Assembly: GCA_964418605.1 (NCBI GenBank)
Contig: CAYQLY010000020.1
Location: 1-13,969, forward strand
Length of the DNA: 13,969 bases
From: CAYQLY01 sp964418605
Lineage (GTDB): Bacteria > Bacteroidota > Bacteroidia > Cytophagales > Cyclobacteriaceae
Direction of reading: 5' to 3'
The position numbers were made by a program, and so were the translations under genes. The notes below the pieces were generated by a model. That model was not told the origin of the DNA, made no database searches, and saw nothing but the letters and a program-made list of their open reading frames with translations. This document shows positions 1 to 7,325 of this stretch, in pieces (the stretch's first letter is position 1; each line of letters begins with the position of its first letter).

Positions 1-39
1 GAAGAAACAAAGGCTATTTGTAAGCAGTGCTTTTTTCAT
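1..39 (-). CDS. Partial 5' end of an exported protein (N-terminus only)
   Basis: An ATG at 39-37 opens a frame that runs off the left edge and encodes MKKALLTNSLCFF. A short Lys-Lys start followed by hydrophobic residues looks like the beginning of a signal peptide. The frame is too short to identify alone. The DNA just upstream (48-108) is a diverged copy of the DNA upstream of the hydrolase gene that starts at 983, including the putative promoter. I therefore infer that this is a real gene, possibly a tandem paralogue of that hydrolase. The paralogy of the coding part is unproven. Confidence 0.5.
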   Translation of the reverse strand, partial: MKKALLTNSLCFF

Positions 40-47
40 GGTACAAC

Positions 48-108
48 AAACTATTTATCGATAAAGATATTGATAAAAAAACAATAAATGAAATGGGATG
101 ATAAAATA
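48..108. repeat. Duplicated promoter/leader block, copy A (partner at 996-1055)
   Basis: By hand alignment, 48-108 matches 996-1055 with one single-base indel and about nine substitutions, roughly 85% identity over 60 bases. All eight substitutions in the part from 62 on are transitions. Both copies sit just upstream of a minus-strand MKK start (ATG ending at 37 and at 981). This suggests tandem duplication of a gene together with its promoter. Confidence 0.75.
62..92 (-). promoter_or_regulatory. Putative Bacteroidota-type promoter of the left-edge gene
   Basis: Read on the minus strand there is a -7-like box TATCTTTA (69-62). Nineteen bases upstream lies TTCA (92-89), a weak -33 box. The Bacteroidota consensus is TTTG-N19-TAnnTTTG. 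The -7 box ends 22 nt before the ATG at 39. Support comes from the same box and spacing at 1009-1039 in the duplicated leader. Confidence 0.4.
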
Positions 109-175
109 CTAGATGATTGATGCTAGTGTTATTAAAGGCTTGATAGATTAAGTTTTTTAATAAGACTCCTGCTTA

Positions 176-196
176 GTTTGATTTATATCATCAAAC
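176..196 (-). terminator. Short hairpin just after the hydrolase stop, possible terminator
   Basis: GTTTGAT (176-182) and ATCAAAC (190-196) form a perfect 7-bp stem with a 7-nt loop. It begins one base past the stop codon of the minus-strand hydrolase gene (198-200). No clear T-run follows on the minus strand, so the terminator reading is tentative. Confidence 0.3.
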
Positions 197-197
197 A

Positions 198-983
198 TTA
201 TTTAGAATAATTTATTTTTTTTATTTTTTCTAGAAAATGATTTATTGCTATCCAATATTCTTCATTGTTTTCATCCGTTTTCCATAGTGCTTTAGAACCG
301 TGCTCGCCTATTGATTGTGGTATAAACTGTGTTTTAGTATCATTTATGGGGAGATATTCTAATAGGTTTGTGATGTCTGTAGATTCGTCTTTTGATGATG
401 TAATGAATACTGGCTTATTTAGATTTTTTAACTTTTCTTTTAAAGACCCTTTTTCTTTGTCAAAATAATCGCCTGGTGAAAAAGCAACTACTGCTGCAAT
501 ATTTTTATTTTCAATTGCAAGATATAATGCCAATGTAGAAGAGTATGAACTTCCCCAAAGAATTATTTTTTTATCATATCGGGTAGAGGCAAAATTAACA
601 GCAGCTTGAATGTCTTGTTCAGCATCTAGAAAACCTGTTGGTCTTCCTAATTCTTTTGCTTTTAGTGCAGTCTCATTAAACTCCTCACCCATAGCTGAGC
701 CTGAACGTTGATCAATAGCTAAACATGTAAATCCTTTTTCATTTAGTGTTTGAGCAATTTTGACATATTCAAATTTATTAAATCCTGCTTGATGGCAAAG
801 TAAAATCACGGGTGCATGATTATTTTTTTCATAGAGGAGTGCAGTAATGGGTAGTCCATCTAAAGAAGGAAATATGACTTTTTCGGGCTCTATGTTTGAA
901 CTTTGTTGAGAATACGATTTAAAAAGAGGAGATAGCCCTATAAAAAACAAAATTATTTTAAAGGCAAATAGTATTTTTTTCAT
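198..983 (-). CDS. Secreted alpha/beta hydrolase (dienelactone hydrolase-like)
   Basis: This is a 261-residue protein with an N-terminal signal peptide (hydrophobic stretch to about residue 25, MKKILFAFKI start). The body reads as an alpha/beta hydrolase. It has an oxyanion-type segment LLCHQAGF at 61-68 and a nucleophile elbow GSSYS at 144-148 (Ser146), which departs from classical GxSxG by a final Ser. Candidate acid and base are Asp199 (SSKDES) and His228 (GEHG). The pattern resembles small prolyl-peptidase/dienelactone-hydrolase families that cleave esters or amides. The substrate cannot be told. The signal peptide points to the periplasm or outside. The start at 983 follows a putative promoter at 1009-1039 with a leader of about 20 nt. 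The upstream leader is duplicated before the gene at the left edge. Confidence 0.85.
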   Translation of the reverse strand: MKKILFAFKIILFFIGLSPLFKSYSQQSSNIEPEKVIFPSLDGLPITALLYEKNNHAPVILLCHQAGFNKFEYVKIAQTLNEKGFTCLAIDQRSGSAMGEEFNETALKAKELGRPTGFLDAEQDIQAAVNFASTRYDKKIILWGSSYSSTLALYLAIENKNIAAVVAFSPGDYFDKEKGSLKEKLKNLNKPVFITSSKDESTDITNLLEYLPINDTKTQFIPQSIGEHGSKALWKTDENNEEYWIAINHFLEKIKKINYSK

Positions 984-995
984 AATTAATACAGT

Positions 996-1055
996 AAACT
1001 ATTTCTCGTAAAGATATTAATAAAAGGATAATAAATAAAGTAGAATGATAAAATA
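996..1055. repeat. Duplicated promoter/leader block, copy B (partner at 48-108)
   Basis: This is the second copy of the block described at 48-108, located directly upstream of the hydrolase gene. Both the -7-like box TATCTTTA and the sequence between it and the ATG are conserved between copies. Sequence upstream of 1055 diverges, so the duplicated unit seems to begin close to the promoter. Confidence 0.75.
1009..1039 (-). promoter_or_regulatory. Putative promoter of the alpha/beta hydrolase gene
   Basis: On the minus strand, TTTA (1039-1036), a 19-base spacer and TATCTTTA (1016-1009) match the Bacteroidota promoter TTTG-N19-TAnnTTTG except for the last base of each box. The spacing is exact. 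The predicted transcript start would leave a leader of roughly 20 nt before the ATG at 983. The same arrangement in the duplicate leader at 62-92 adds weight. Confidence 0.5.
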
Positions 1056-1125
1056 ATGGATTGCTCCTCATTTAACAATAATCCGATAAGGCTGTATGAG
1101 ATTATACACTAAATATATTTTTGTG

Positions 1126-1608
1126 TTAGTCTTCCGTTGACTTCTTTTTTTTAAGTTCTTGGATAAACATTAATAGGCTCAAAAAGAACATAACACCCCA
1201 GCCAATACCCCAGTATAAATCATTTTTTGAAGAATTTTTCTCCTTTTCTATTTTTAGTTTTTCATCTGGATTAACGCAATTAAAATGGGGATCTTTTTTT
1301 AAGTAATATATTTTAACGAAGCTGGTTTTTGGTATATCGTCAAAGGAGTGCTCTCCTTCATATTCCATGTTATCTACATAAAACTTATATCTAAACTCAT
1401 AATGTTTAACTGGGACACGCATTATTTTTACGGTTACTTCTTTGTATTCAGGATACAGTTCAGCTAGTGTTGTAGAGTTGTCAAAAAGCATTCTTTCATA
1501 GTTTGAGATAGCTTTATTATCTCCACCTTTCATGTAATCAGAAATGCAGCTTTTTGATAAAGCAAAAAACAAGATAATAGCAAGAATGGAAGAAATTTTA
1601 TTTAACAT
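1126..1608 (-). CDS. Small membrane protein, DUF3592-like topology
   Basis: This is a 160-residue protein with a hydrophobic segment at about 5-22, a soluble middle part and a second membrane helix at about 130-150 ending in a Lys-rich tail (KKKK). The middle part (about 58-118) alternates like beta strands and contains a YKFYVDNMEYEG stretch and FVKIYYLKKDPHFN. This resembles the pattern of DUF3592 proteins (a strand with a tyrosine-rich turn, then V-x-V-x-Y-x-x-x-D-P). The family match is from memory of the pattern and is not certain. A Cys at 21 could be mistaken for a lipoprotein site, but the lipobox is poor. It lies 56 nt downstream of the beta-barrel gene and could be the last gene of the exosortase operon. 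The function is unknown. Confidence 0.7.
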   Translation of the reverse strand: MLNKISSILAIILFFALSKSCISDYMKGGDNKAISNYERMLFDNSTTLAELYPEYKEVTVKIMRVPVKHYEFRYKFYVDNMEYEGEHSFDDIPKTSFVKIYYLKKDPHFNCVNPDEKLKIEKEKNSSKNDLYWGIGWGVMFFLSLLMFIQELKKKKSTED

Positions 1609-1664
1609 GTTTAATTAAAGGCTTATTATGATTGCAAGTTTATTATAAAAATTAAGAATAATGT

Positions 1665-2405
1665 TTATTTTTTAGGACTATAGGTGAGTTCAAGAACTAT
1701 ACTATTTACACTGCTACTTGAGAAAGTTGGTATTTGATAACCTGCAGATAGTATCCAATTTTTTGTAAGGAAATAGGCCCCGCCAATTACTAATTCTCCA
1801 AAATTATGCTGGCCGCTTATAAAATCTGCTTGAAATAAGATTTTATCTTTAATGATAGATTTTTCTAAGCCTGCTTGAACCCCAATTAAACTTTTTCCAA
1901 TAAGTCTATCTCCTTCTCCAAAAAAAGAATTTGAAGCACAGTATAGACCTAGGATTGTTTTTAAATCGATAGCTTCATTATTATATATAAAATTGGAAAA
2001 ACAATAGCTGCCGCCTTTTAGTGTTGATGTGGTTGTAAAGCCAAACTGTCCCCCGATAGCTAAGCCAATATGATTGTTTAGGCTAAATCTTTTTTGTCCA
2101 TTAAGTATGAGGAACGGGCTATATGGTTTTAGAGTATCGTTAAAAAATAGGCGTAAGTTGGTGTCTTGAACGATTGAAAAACCTAAATAATTGATACCAA
2201 CTTCAAATCCCTTTCCTAGGCCTATGTCATAAGTTGAGTTGAATTGTAATCCTTGGTTGTATATATTTAATTGTTGTTGAAAAAAAGACTTATTTTTTGG
2301 TGTTATGTCAGAGCTTGGTACATTAAAGAAATTTTGTTGCCCCAATGTAATATTATAAGAGAGTAGTAAAAATAGAGTTTGACCTAGTTTATTAAAATTT
2401 ATCAT
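1665..2405 (-). CDS. Predicted outer-membrane beta-barrel protein
   Basis: This is a 246-residue protein with a signal peptide (hydrophobic core at about 7-20, likely cut near LGQ|Q at 22-24). The mature part alternates polar and hydrophobic residues with many aromatic and Gly residues: FEVGINYLGFSI, HIGLAIGGQFGFT, LIGVQAGLEKS, LVIGGAYFLTKNWILSAGYQIP. This is typical of a small (about 10-12 strand) outer-membrane barrel. The C-terminus ends in a strand-like SIVLELTYSP. It starts only 9 nt after the stop of the MSEP-CTERM-type gene, so it is almost certainly co-transcribed with it and with the exosortase gene. I infer a role tied to that system, such as an outer-membrane partner, but the sequence does not show which. 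A generic transporter or structural porin remains possible. Confidence 0.75.
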   Translation of the reverse strand: MINFNKLGQTLFLLLSYNITLGQQNFFNVPSSDITPKNKSFFQQQLNIYNQGLQFNSTYDIGLGKGFEVGINYLGFSIVQDTNLRLFFNDTLKPYSPFLILNGQKRFSLNNHIGLAIGGQFGFTTTSTLKGGSYCFSNFIYNNEAIDLKTILGLYCASNSFFGEGDRLIGKSLIGVQAGLEKSIIKDKILFQADFISGQHNFGELVIGGAYFLTKNWILSAGYQIPTFSSSSVNSIVLELTYSPKK

Positions 2406-2414
2406 TATTTTTTG

Positions 2415-5237
2415 TTAATTAGTATATTGTCTTTTTCTTTTTCTTAGCCATAAAAATAGTCCTAATAGAGCAATTAATAGAATTAGACTTGGCTCTGTCA
2501 TTTCTTGTTCTTCTCCAAGATCTAATGATTTATTACCCGAAAGAGCCTGTTCTTGCTTTCTTTTTAAAATTGCTTTCTGTGCATCATTTTCTACAACGAT
2601 GTATGATGTGAGGGGTGTCATTATTTTTGACATAAAACTATATCGTACTAATGTTGCCCATTCCTTATTGGATAACTCCGGATGTAGAATTTGTGTAAAC
2701 CATGCGTTTTGCAGATATGCACCTGATTGCCAGTTTTTTTTTAATAGATCTGTTTCTTGAAGGTTGAAAGAATTTTTTTTGAAAATTAAATTCGGCTCTG
2801 TATTATCAGGCAAATAAGCTATAGGATTTTTTTCATTAGGAAATGCTAATACATGTTGATTGAACTTCATGAAGTTCAGGCTATCTGAAAGTGGTAGAAT
2901 GGGGTTAGATGATAGAGAGTGTGGCTCTAGTCTTCCATTTTTATGTAGGACATAAAATATATCGCTTTCGGGAAATGCAATTTTTAAATCTGAAAAATCA
3001 TTTTCAATTATTGCATTAGAGAGGCTATCTGTTACAGTTATAATTAGTGGATAAGAGTCGCTGATGTTGGTGTAAGAATGAATTAATATTTTTTTTATTG
3101 CTCGGTCTAAATAAAATCCACCTTCGTAGAGTTGTTTGTTAAAGCGCTCTTTCCAATGATTGTCGAATAAAAAAGTGGAAGTATACGTATTAGTAAAACT
3201 GATTTTGGTTTTAGTTTTACTAATGAGATTTTTATTTAATAGATCTTCAATGCGTTGAATAAATTCTTCTTTGTATTTTTCTTTTTCTTTTGATAGGTCA
3301 ACTATAAAATGGTAGTAAGGTGTTCTTTGTACTTTTTTTAATGATGCTTTTTCTTTAGAGGATATATATATAGTGCGTTTAGTTGTATTTTCAGCTGTTT
3401 GGATTTTAGCTTTTTCAGAATAATTTCCTAATGTGATGATGTTGTTATCAATGTTTAACTTAATGGGTTCCTTATGAATAAGTTCAATCCCTGTTTTTCG
3501 GGTTTCGCCTTTAGAAAAAGGGAATACAGTAAAAGCAACTTTATTCCCGGTGAGGTAGTGTAAAATACCAGGGTCTCTATTTATATGATGTATTTGTGAG
3601 AATACCCACATGGCAGCTTTTTTTTCAGCCAATAGACCCATTTCTTTTTTATCTCCAATATATAAATAGTAATCACTTATCCAGCATCCATCGGGAAGGG
3701 TGAAAATTGTTGTATAGTCTGTGAGCCAGCTATTTTCATTATAGTTTGTTATTTCTAAATCAATCTGACTTATCCAGGCATTTTGATTTTCATCAAAGTG
3801 GCTATTAGATTGTATAGCTGATAGTTGTACAGTTGAATCTTTCGTGTTGGCAGGTCCTATCTCAAAAGAATTTATGTTGAAAAAAATCTTTTCTATAGTA
3901 CTGATTTTTTCATAAGATAGCGTTAAATTATCTAGAACAAGCCAATTAAAATAAGAGGATAAATAAGGCGTTTGATTCCCGAGAATAAAAATTTGCTCCC
4001 TTATTCTATGTTTTTTAATCTTGCTTAGTGTTTTTGATAGAGAGGATGTATTAATGTTATATTCTTTTGAATAATTCGGAGTATAGATGTATTCAAGTGC
4101 AGCATTTAGATTTTTTTTATCTTGCAGATAGCTTAGTGTAATAAAAAAAGGTATTATTAAAACACCTAATATAAACAGTATAGTTATTGTTTTTTTAGAA
4201 AAAAAATTTTTTAAGAAATCGAAATCATTTGAAAGTTCATGTATGTGGATGATAAATAGAGCTAAAGGCGTTAACATTAAGAACCCTACTCCGATAGCAA
4301 CGATAGCAATAATAGAAAGTGGGAGAAATGGTAAAAAAACTAAGAAAAAATAAAGTGTATAGGTAAATGTTATACTGCGTCCGATAAATAGGAGTAATCT
4401 GTATATTTTCTTTTCTGAATTTGGCAAACAGATAAAAATTCCATTTAGAATAGCAAGAGTATGAAACCAGCTCGCACTGAAGTCTCCAAAAATGGCAGTA
4501 TTAGTTAGACCTAGATTATTAAATAGATGACCATTGTTTATAGCTAAGCCTAACAAAGGAAATATAATTGCAATAGGTATCTTCCAAGCTAATTTATATC
4601 TAGACAAACTACTAGTTTTTTTTAAACCTAAAACATAGATGCCTCTTGTTAAGAAAAATAAGAAGATTAAGGTTCCAACAATGATAAAAATTACTAAACT
4701 ATGTATACTGAAACCTGATTCAACCGGATGCCAAAAAGGAAGTATAATCTGTGAGAGTAAATACCAACCAATGGGAATGGAAATAGCCATTAGAAAATTT
4801 TTCCATGGTTTTTGTGGTTTGTTTTCGGGTGTTAGGTGTGTAACTAGTACTAATAGACAATAGCCTAGTGTTGGCATTATAAAAGTGCCTACATATAAAA
4901 TCATATTACTTGGTACCATCCATTGTGGTACGTAGAATGGGATTATTTTGTCAGAATAAAAACCATAGAGGTACAAAAATGGAATATAGGTTAATAGAGC
5001 TGTTAGTCCATAGAGGAGAGAAACTTCTTTTTTTTTGATAATTAGAAAAATAGCATAGGTTAAATTTAGTATTCCTAATAAAGCTAGAGCTGAAGCAAAG
5101 CTTTTCCAAACTTCTATACTTTCATCAGATAAAAGACTTTTGATAATCGTGTATTCATTCCAGAATATAAAGAATAGAATAGCTGTTGGAATGGTATTTA
5201 CTATCAGCAGCCATTTTGGATTAAGTAGATGTCGCAT
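2415..5237 (-). CDS. MSEP-CTERM-type exosortase substrate with VIT and VWA-like domains
   Basis: This is a 940-residue membrane protein. Residues 1-370 contain about ten hydrophobic helices. A VIT (vault/inter-alpha-trypsin) domain spans about 487-590, with signature segments TLPDGCWISDYYLYIGDKK, the AEKKAA region at 537 and RDPGILHYLTGNKVAFTVFP (554-573). A VWA-like region follows at about 641-770. It starts FIVDLSKE (644-651), where a MIDAS motif would be DxSxS, then GGFYLD (706-711) and TVTDS (734-738), so the metal site looks degenerate. The segment TPLTSYIVVE (874-883) is also typical of VIT-VWA proteins. The C-terminus has MTEP (913-916), a hydrophobic helix (917-930) and a basic tail RKRKR, which is the tripartite exosortase sorting signal of the MSEP-CTERM type. 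The gene overlaps the exosortase gene by 17 nt. Its biological role is unknown; processing near MTEP by the adjacent exosortase is inferred. Confidence 0.88.
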   Translation of the reverse strand: MRHLLNPKWLLIVNTIPTAILFFIFWNEYTIIKSLLSDESIEVWKSFASALALLGILNLTYAIFLIIKKKEVSLLYGLTALLTYIPFLYLYGFYSDKIIPFYVPQWMVPSNMILYVGTFIMPTLGYCLLVLVTHLTPENKPQKPWKNFLMAISIPIGWYLLSQIILPFWHPVESGFSIHSLVIFIIVGTLIFLFFLTRGIYVLGLKKTSSLSRYKLAWKIPIAIIFPLLGLAINNGHLFNNLGLTNTAIFGDFSASWFHTLAILNGIFICLPNSEKKIYRLLLFIGRSITFTYTLYFFLVFLPFLPLSIIAIVAIGVGFLMLTPLALFIIHIHELSNDFDFLKNFFSKKTITILFILGVLIIPFFITLSYLQDKKNLNAALEYIYTPNYSKEYNINTSSLSKTLSKIKKHRIREQIFILGNQTPYLSSYFNWLVLDNLTLSYEKISTIEKIFFNINSFEIGPANTKDSTVQLSAIQSNSHFDENQNAWISQIDLEITNYNENSWLTDYTTIFTLPDGCWISDYYLYIGDKKEMGLLAEKKAAMWVFSQIHHINRDPGILHYLTGNKVAFTVFPFSKGETRKTGIELIHKEPIKLNIDNNIITLGNYSEKAKIQTAENTTKRTIYISSKEKASLKKVQRTPYYHFIVDLSKEKEKYKEEFIQRIEDLLNKNLISKTKTKISFTNTYTSTFLFDNHWKERFNKQLYEGGFYLDRAIKKILIHSYTNISDSYPLIITVTDSLSNAIIENDFSDLKIAFPESDIFYVLHKNGRLEPHSLSSNPILPLSDSLNFMKFNQHVLAFPNEKNPIAYLPDNTEPNLIFKKNSFNLQETDLLKKNWQSGAYLQNAWFTQILHPELSNKEWATLVRYSFMSKIMTPLTSYIVVENDAQKAILKRKQEQALSGNKSLDLGEEQEMTEPSLILLIALLGLFLWLRKRKRQYTN

Positions 5238-5775
5238 AAAAGTGTCTAATTTTCTTAAGTATAAAATTAAAACATAAATAAATAATAATAAGAAATGAGA
5301 GGTAAATGAATACGCCTTCTGCTTGATGTAGCCAGTTTGTTTTAGTATAGCCTGTCATATTCTTTATCGTATTATCAATAAATATAGAGAATAAAATTCG
5401 TGATGTGTTTACACTTACTGTTAATATATATGTCATGAAGAGTAAAATTGGTAATGCTATAATTTTATATATTTTTTTTTCTAGAAATTGAAATGTTAAA
5501 AAAGCCAGCATAGTAAAACATAATATCCAGAAGTTAAATCCTGAGCAAGATTTATTAATTAGAATAGCAAGTTTTTGATGAAGATAGCCACTTTCGGTTA
5601 TAAATTCTCCTTTAGAGTTTGTGATTAGTCCAATAAGAGCGCTGGTTGGTTTTAATATAAAAATGAGATGGTTGGTAGTGGAAAGGGTATATATAAATTT
5701 TAGTAATATAAAAATAGAAATAGTTATTAAGTAGTAGGGGTTATTTTTATTTTTTGTAATAATTTTTAAGAGCAT
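5221..5775 (-). CDS. xrtK: Exosortase, probably XrtK type
   Basis: This is a 184-residue polytopic membrane protein with several hydrophobic helices. It carries the three conserved exosortase/archaeosortase residues in order: Cys77 in NKSCSGFNFW (75-83 region), Arg126 in VNTSRI and His150 in WLHQAEG. Exosortases cleave a C-terminal sorting signal (short motif, membrane helix, basic tail) at the inner membrane and are thought to transfer the protein to another molecule. The short length and the immediate neighbour with an MTEP-type signal point to exosortase K, which is paired with a single MSEP-CTERM substrate in Bacteroidota. XrtN, which also pairs with a VIT-domain protein, is the main alternative. 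Its last 17 nt overlap the start of the substrate gene, which argues for translational coupling. The ATG at 5775 gives a natural Lys-rich cytoplasmic N-terminus. Confidence 0.88.
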   Translation of the reverse strand: MLLKIITKNKNNPYYLITISIFILLKFIYTLSTTNHLIFILKPTSALIGLITNSKGEFITESGYLHQKLAILINKSCSGFNFWILCFTMLAFLTFQFLEKKIYKIIALPILLFMTYILTVSVNTSRILFSIFIDNTIKNMTGYTKTNWLHQAEGVFIYLSFLIIIYLCFNFILKKIRHFYATST

Positions 5776-5816
5776 CTGATGATGGCGGCTAACCCAATAT
5801 ATCTTCTTATTGACAT

Positions 5817-5829
5817 ATCTAAATTAGAT
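5817..5829. repeat. 13-bp near-perfect palindrome upstream of the exosortase gene
   Basis: ATCTAA-A-TTAGAT is a 6-bp inverted repeat around a single base. It lies in the 78-nt gap between the Hint-protein gene and the exosortase gene, about 42-54 nt before the exosortase start. It could be an operator. In AT-rich DNA a palindrome this short can also be chance. No good promoter match was found in this gap, so the exosortase operon may be read through from 7110. Confidence 0.3.
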
Positions 5830-5853
5830 TTTTCAAAAAAAATATAGTCATAA

Positions 5854-7110
5854 TTATTTTAATTGTTCTACTCCAACAATAAGCCCATTTGCAATAAAAT
5901 TAGTTCCTGAGCTTAGTTTAGATATTGTATACGTTTTTTCTGTACTCTTTAAATACTTGATTTCGACTAATTTTACATTTGCTAATTCTCTATTTTCTTT
6001 AGATGATAATTTAAAATAATCATTAATTTCTATTTTTTTTATTTTATCAAATCCTTGGTATAAAGCTGATTTATCAGGATCTAATGATGCCCAACCTTTG
6101 TCTTTTATTAGAAAAGGATGATCATGAGTTGCTGTGATCTTTGCATTGTTTTCAAATATATACGTAACAAGATTATAATGCATTGCGGTCGCTAATTCTT
6201 TGATTATTGATTCAGTAATCTTGTTGGTTTTAAAATCATAAGTTAGTACAGTATCTCCAATTTTTAAGTCTTCAATATTTTTTGTACCATTATCTGGAAG
6301 ACTAATTTTTGTGCCTTTTGCTAAGCAATGTACATCTAGTCCGTCGAAATAAATTTCTGATATTATAACATCATCGTATTTTTTCCCTTTATAAATATCT
6401 AATATTTCAAACTTTATAGTCCATTCTGGTTTATTTTTAAGTTTTTTTAAATTTATTCTATCGTTGCTCCCAATCGGATCAACAGTAAACTCTTGTTCTG
6501 CTCGTATATCTTTTAAATTTAAAATAGCGTAGGGTTTATTGTTGATATACATTTTGAGTTGCTTTACGCGGGAGTTTTCTTCCCATGATGATTGACTTTT
6601 TATGTATCCATTAACTATAATAATCTTATTAATTCTTGGGCTTTCAGGTACGAAATAATAGGTTAAAAACTCACCAATCCCATATCCTGAAACTCCTTCT
6701 GCCCATGCCGTTTTATAATTTAGATCATTTGCATTTTCTGGAGCATATGAATTTTCTCCTTGTTTTTTTAAGTAACTAGATGCTGTTACTTTTTTAAGTC
6801 CACCGCCACAATACCAGCTACAGCTTGTTCCTATAATCTCCCAGATAGTTTCTTTGCTTTCATCACAATATTTTAATATTTCTTTTTGTTCTGCAGTTAG
6901 ATTAGTGTAAGTTCCGTCATTTTCACGTTCTGCTTTTTCCCAAATTTCGTCACATTTTTTTAGTGATTCATCAGAGTTGAATTTTTCTATAAGATCAGGA
7001 GTGAAATCAAGAAGCTTGCCAATTTTTGGCTCTAAAGTTTTTAAGTTTTGCCCAGCTATTGTAAATCCAGAAAAGAGTAAGAGTGTTGTGATTAGTTGAT
7101 TCTTTTTCAT
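5854..7110 (-). CDS. Secreted protein with NADase-type glycan-binding domain and C-terminal Hint domain
   Basis: This is a 418-residue protein with a signal peptide (hydrophobic at 6-18, likely cut near AGQ at 19-21). Residues about 95-257 resemble the discoidin-like NADase-type glycan-binding domain, with CSWYCGGG (97-104), YAPENANDLNYKTAWAEGV (122-140) and GIGEFL. Residues 261-418 form a Hint (hedgehog/intein) domain: Cys262 in HCLAKGT, a G-D-x-V-L-T-Y-D strand (285-292), the TxxH block TATHDHPF (326-333), and the final FIANGLIVG (405-413). Cys262 and the TxxH His329 can support the N-to-S acyl shift at the D-V-H|C junction. The usual C-terminal His-Asn of inteins is absent, with G-V in its place, and only five residues follow. 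So self-cleavage or ligation at Cys262 rather than splicing is inferred. It lies directly upstream of the exosortase gene. Confidence 0.82.
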   Translation of the reverse strand: MKKNQLITTLLLFSGFTIAGQNLKTLEPKIGKLLDFTPDLIEKFNSDESLKKCDEIWEKAERENDGTYTNLTAEQKEILKYCDESKETIWEIIGTSCSWYCGGGLKKVTASSYLKKQGENSYAPENANDLNYKTAWAEGVSGYGIGEFLTYYFVPESPRINKIIIVNGYIKSQSSWEENSRVKQLKMYINNKPYAILNLKDIRAEQEFTVDPIGSNDRINLKKLKNKPEWTIKFEILDIYKGKKYDDVIISEIYFDGLDVHCLAKGTKISLPDNGTKNIEDLKIGDTVLTYDFKTNKITESIIKELATAMHYNLVTYIFENNAKITATHDHPFLIKDKGWASLDPDKSALYQGFDKIKKIEINDYFKLSSKENRELANVKLVEIKYLKSTEKTYTISKLSSGTNFIANGLIVGVEQLK

Positions 7111-7133
7111 AAGTATTTAAAAAAATAACAGTG

Positions 7134-7141
7134 CAAAGATA
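7134..7141 (-). promoter_or_regulatory. Putative promoter -7 box of the Hint-protein gene
   Basis: On the minus strand, TATCTTTG matches TAnnTTTG exactly, 23 nt before the ATG at 7110. A T-rich stretch (CTTTTTC, about 7155-7162) lies roughly 15-18 bases upstream and could serve as a weak -33 element. This may also drive the exosortase operon downstream, since the intervening gap lacks a good promoter or terminator. Confidence 0.5.
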
Positions 7142-7270
7142 ACAATCATTCTTCTGAAAAAGTATAGTATAGGTACTTAAATACAGAGCAGATGTTTTAT
7201 TTTCACTGATTATCTTTATCAAGTAAAGTTATGATTAGGAGTATATGATTTTTCTAGGTATATAAATAGT

Positions 7271-7303
7271 TAGGGCTGCTTTTAACTTAGTAAAGCAGCC
7301 CTA
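7271..7303 (-). terminator. Perfect 12-bp hairpin downstream of the coiled-coil gene
   Basis: TAGGGCTGCTTT (7271-7282) and AAAGCAGCCCTA (7292-7303) pair perfectly around a 9-nt loop. It lies 23 nt past the stop of the minus-strand gene at 7326. GC content in the stem is well above the surroundings, as expected for a transcription terminator. There is no clean T-run after it on the minus strand, only a T-rich run before it, so it might instead stabilise the mRNA 3' end. Confidence 0.6.
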
Positions 7304-7325
7304 CTTAACAAAAAAAATAGCTTAA

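Noticed and set aside
1126..1608. Lipoprotein reading of the small membrane protein (Cys21)
   Set aside because: The residues before the Cys (SKS) do not make a good lipobox, and a second membrane helix is present.
5854..6330. True intein inside a host gene
   Set aside because: The Hint domain lies at the extreme C-terminus, lacks the final His-Asn and has no C-terminal extein or homing endonuclease.
7007..7222. 71-residue minus-strand frame overlapping the start of the Hint-protein gene
   Set aside because: It is in another frame across the leader and promoter of the Hint gene, and shows no motif or signal peptide.
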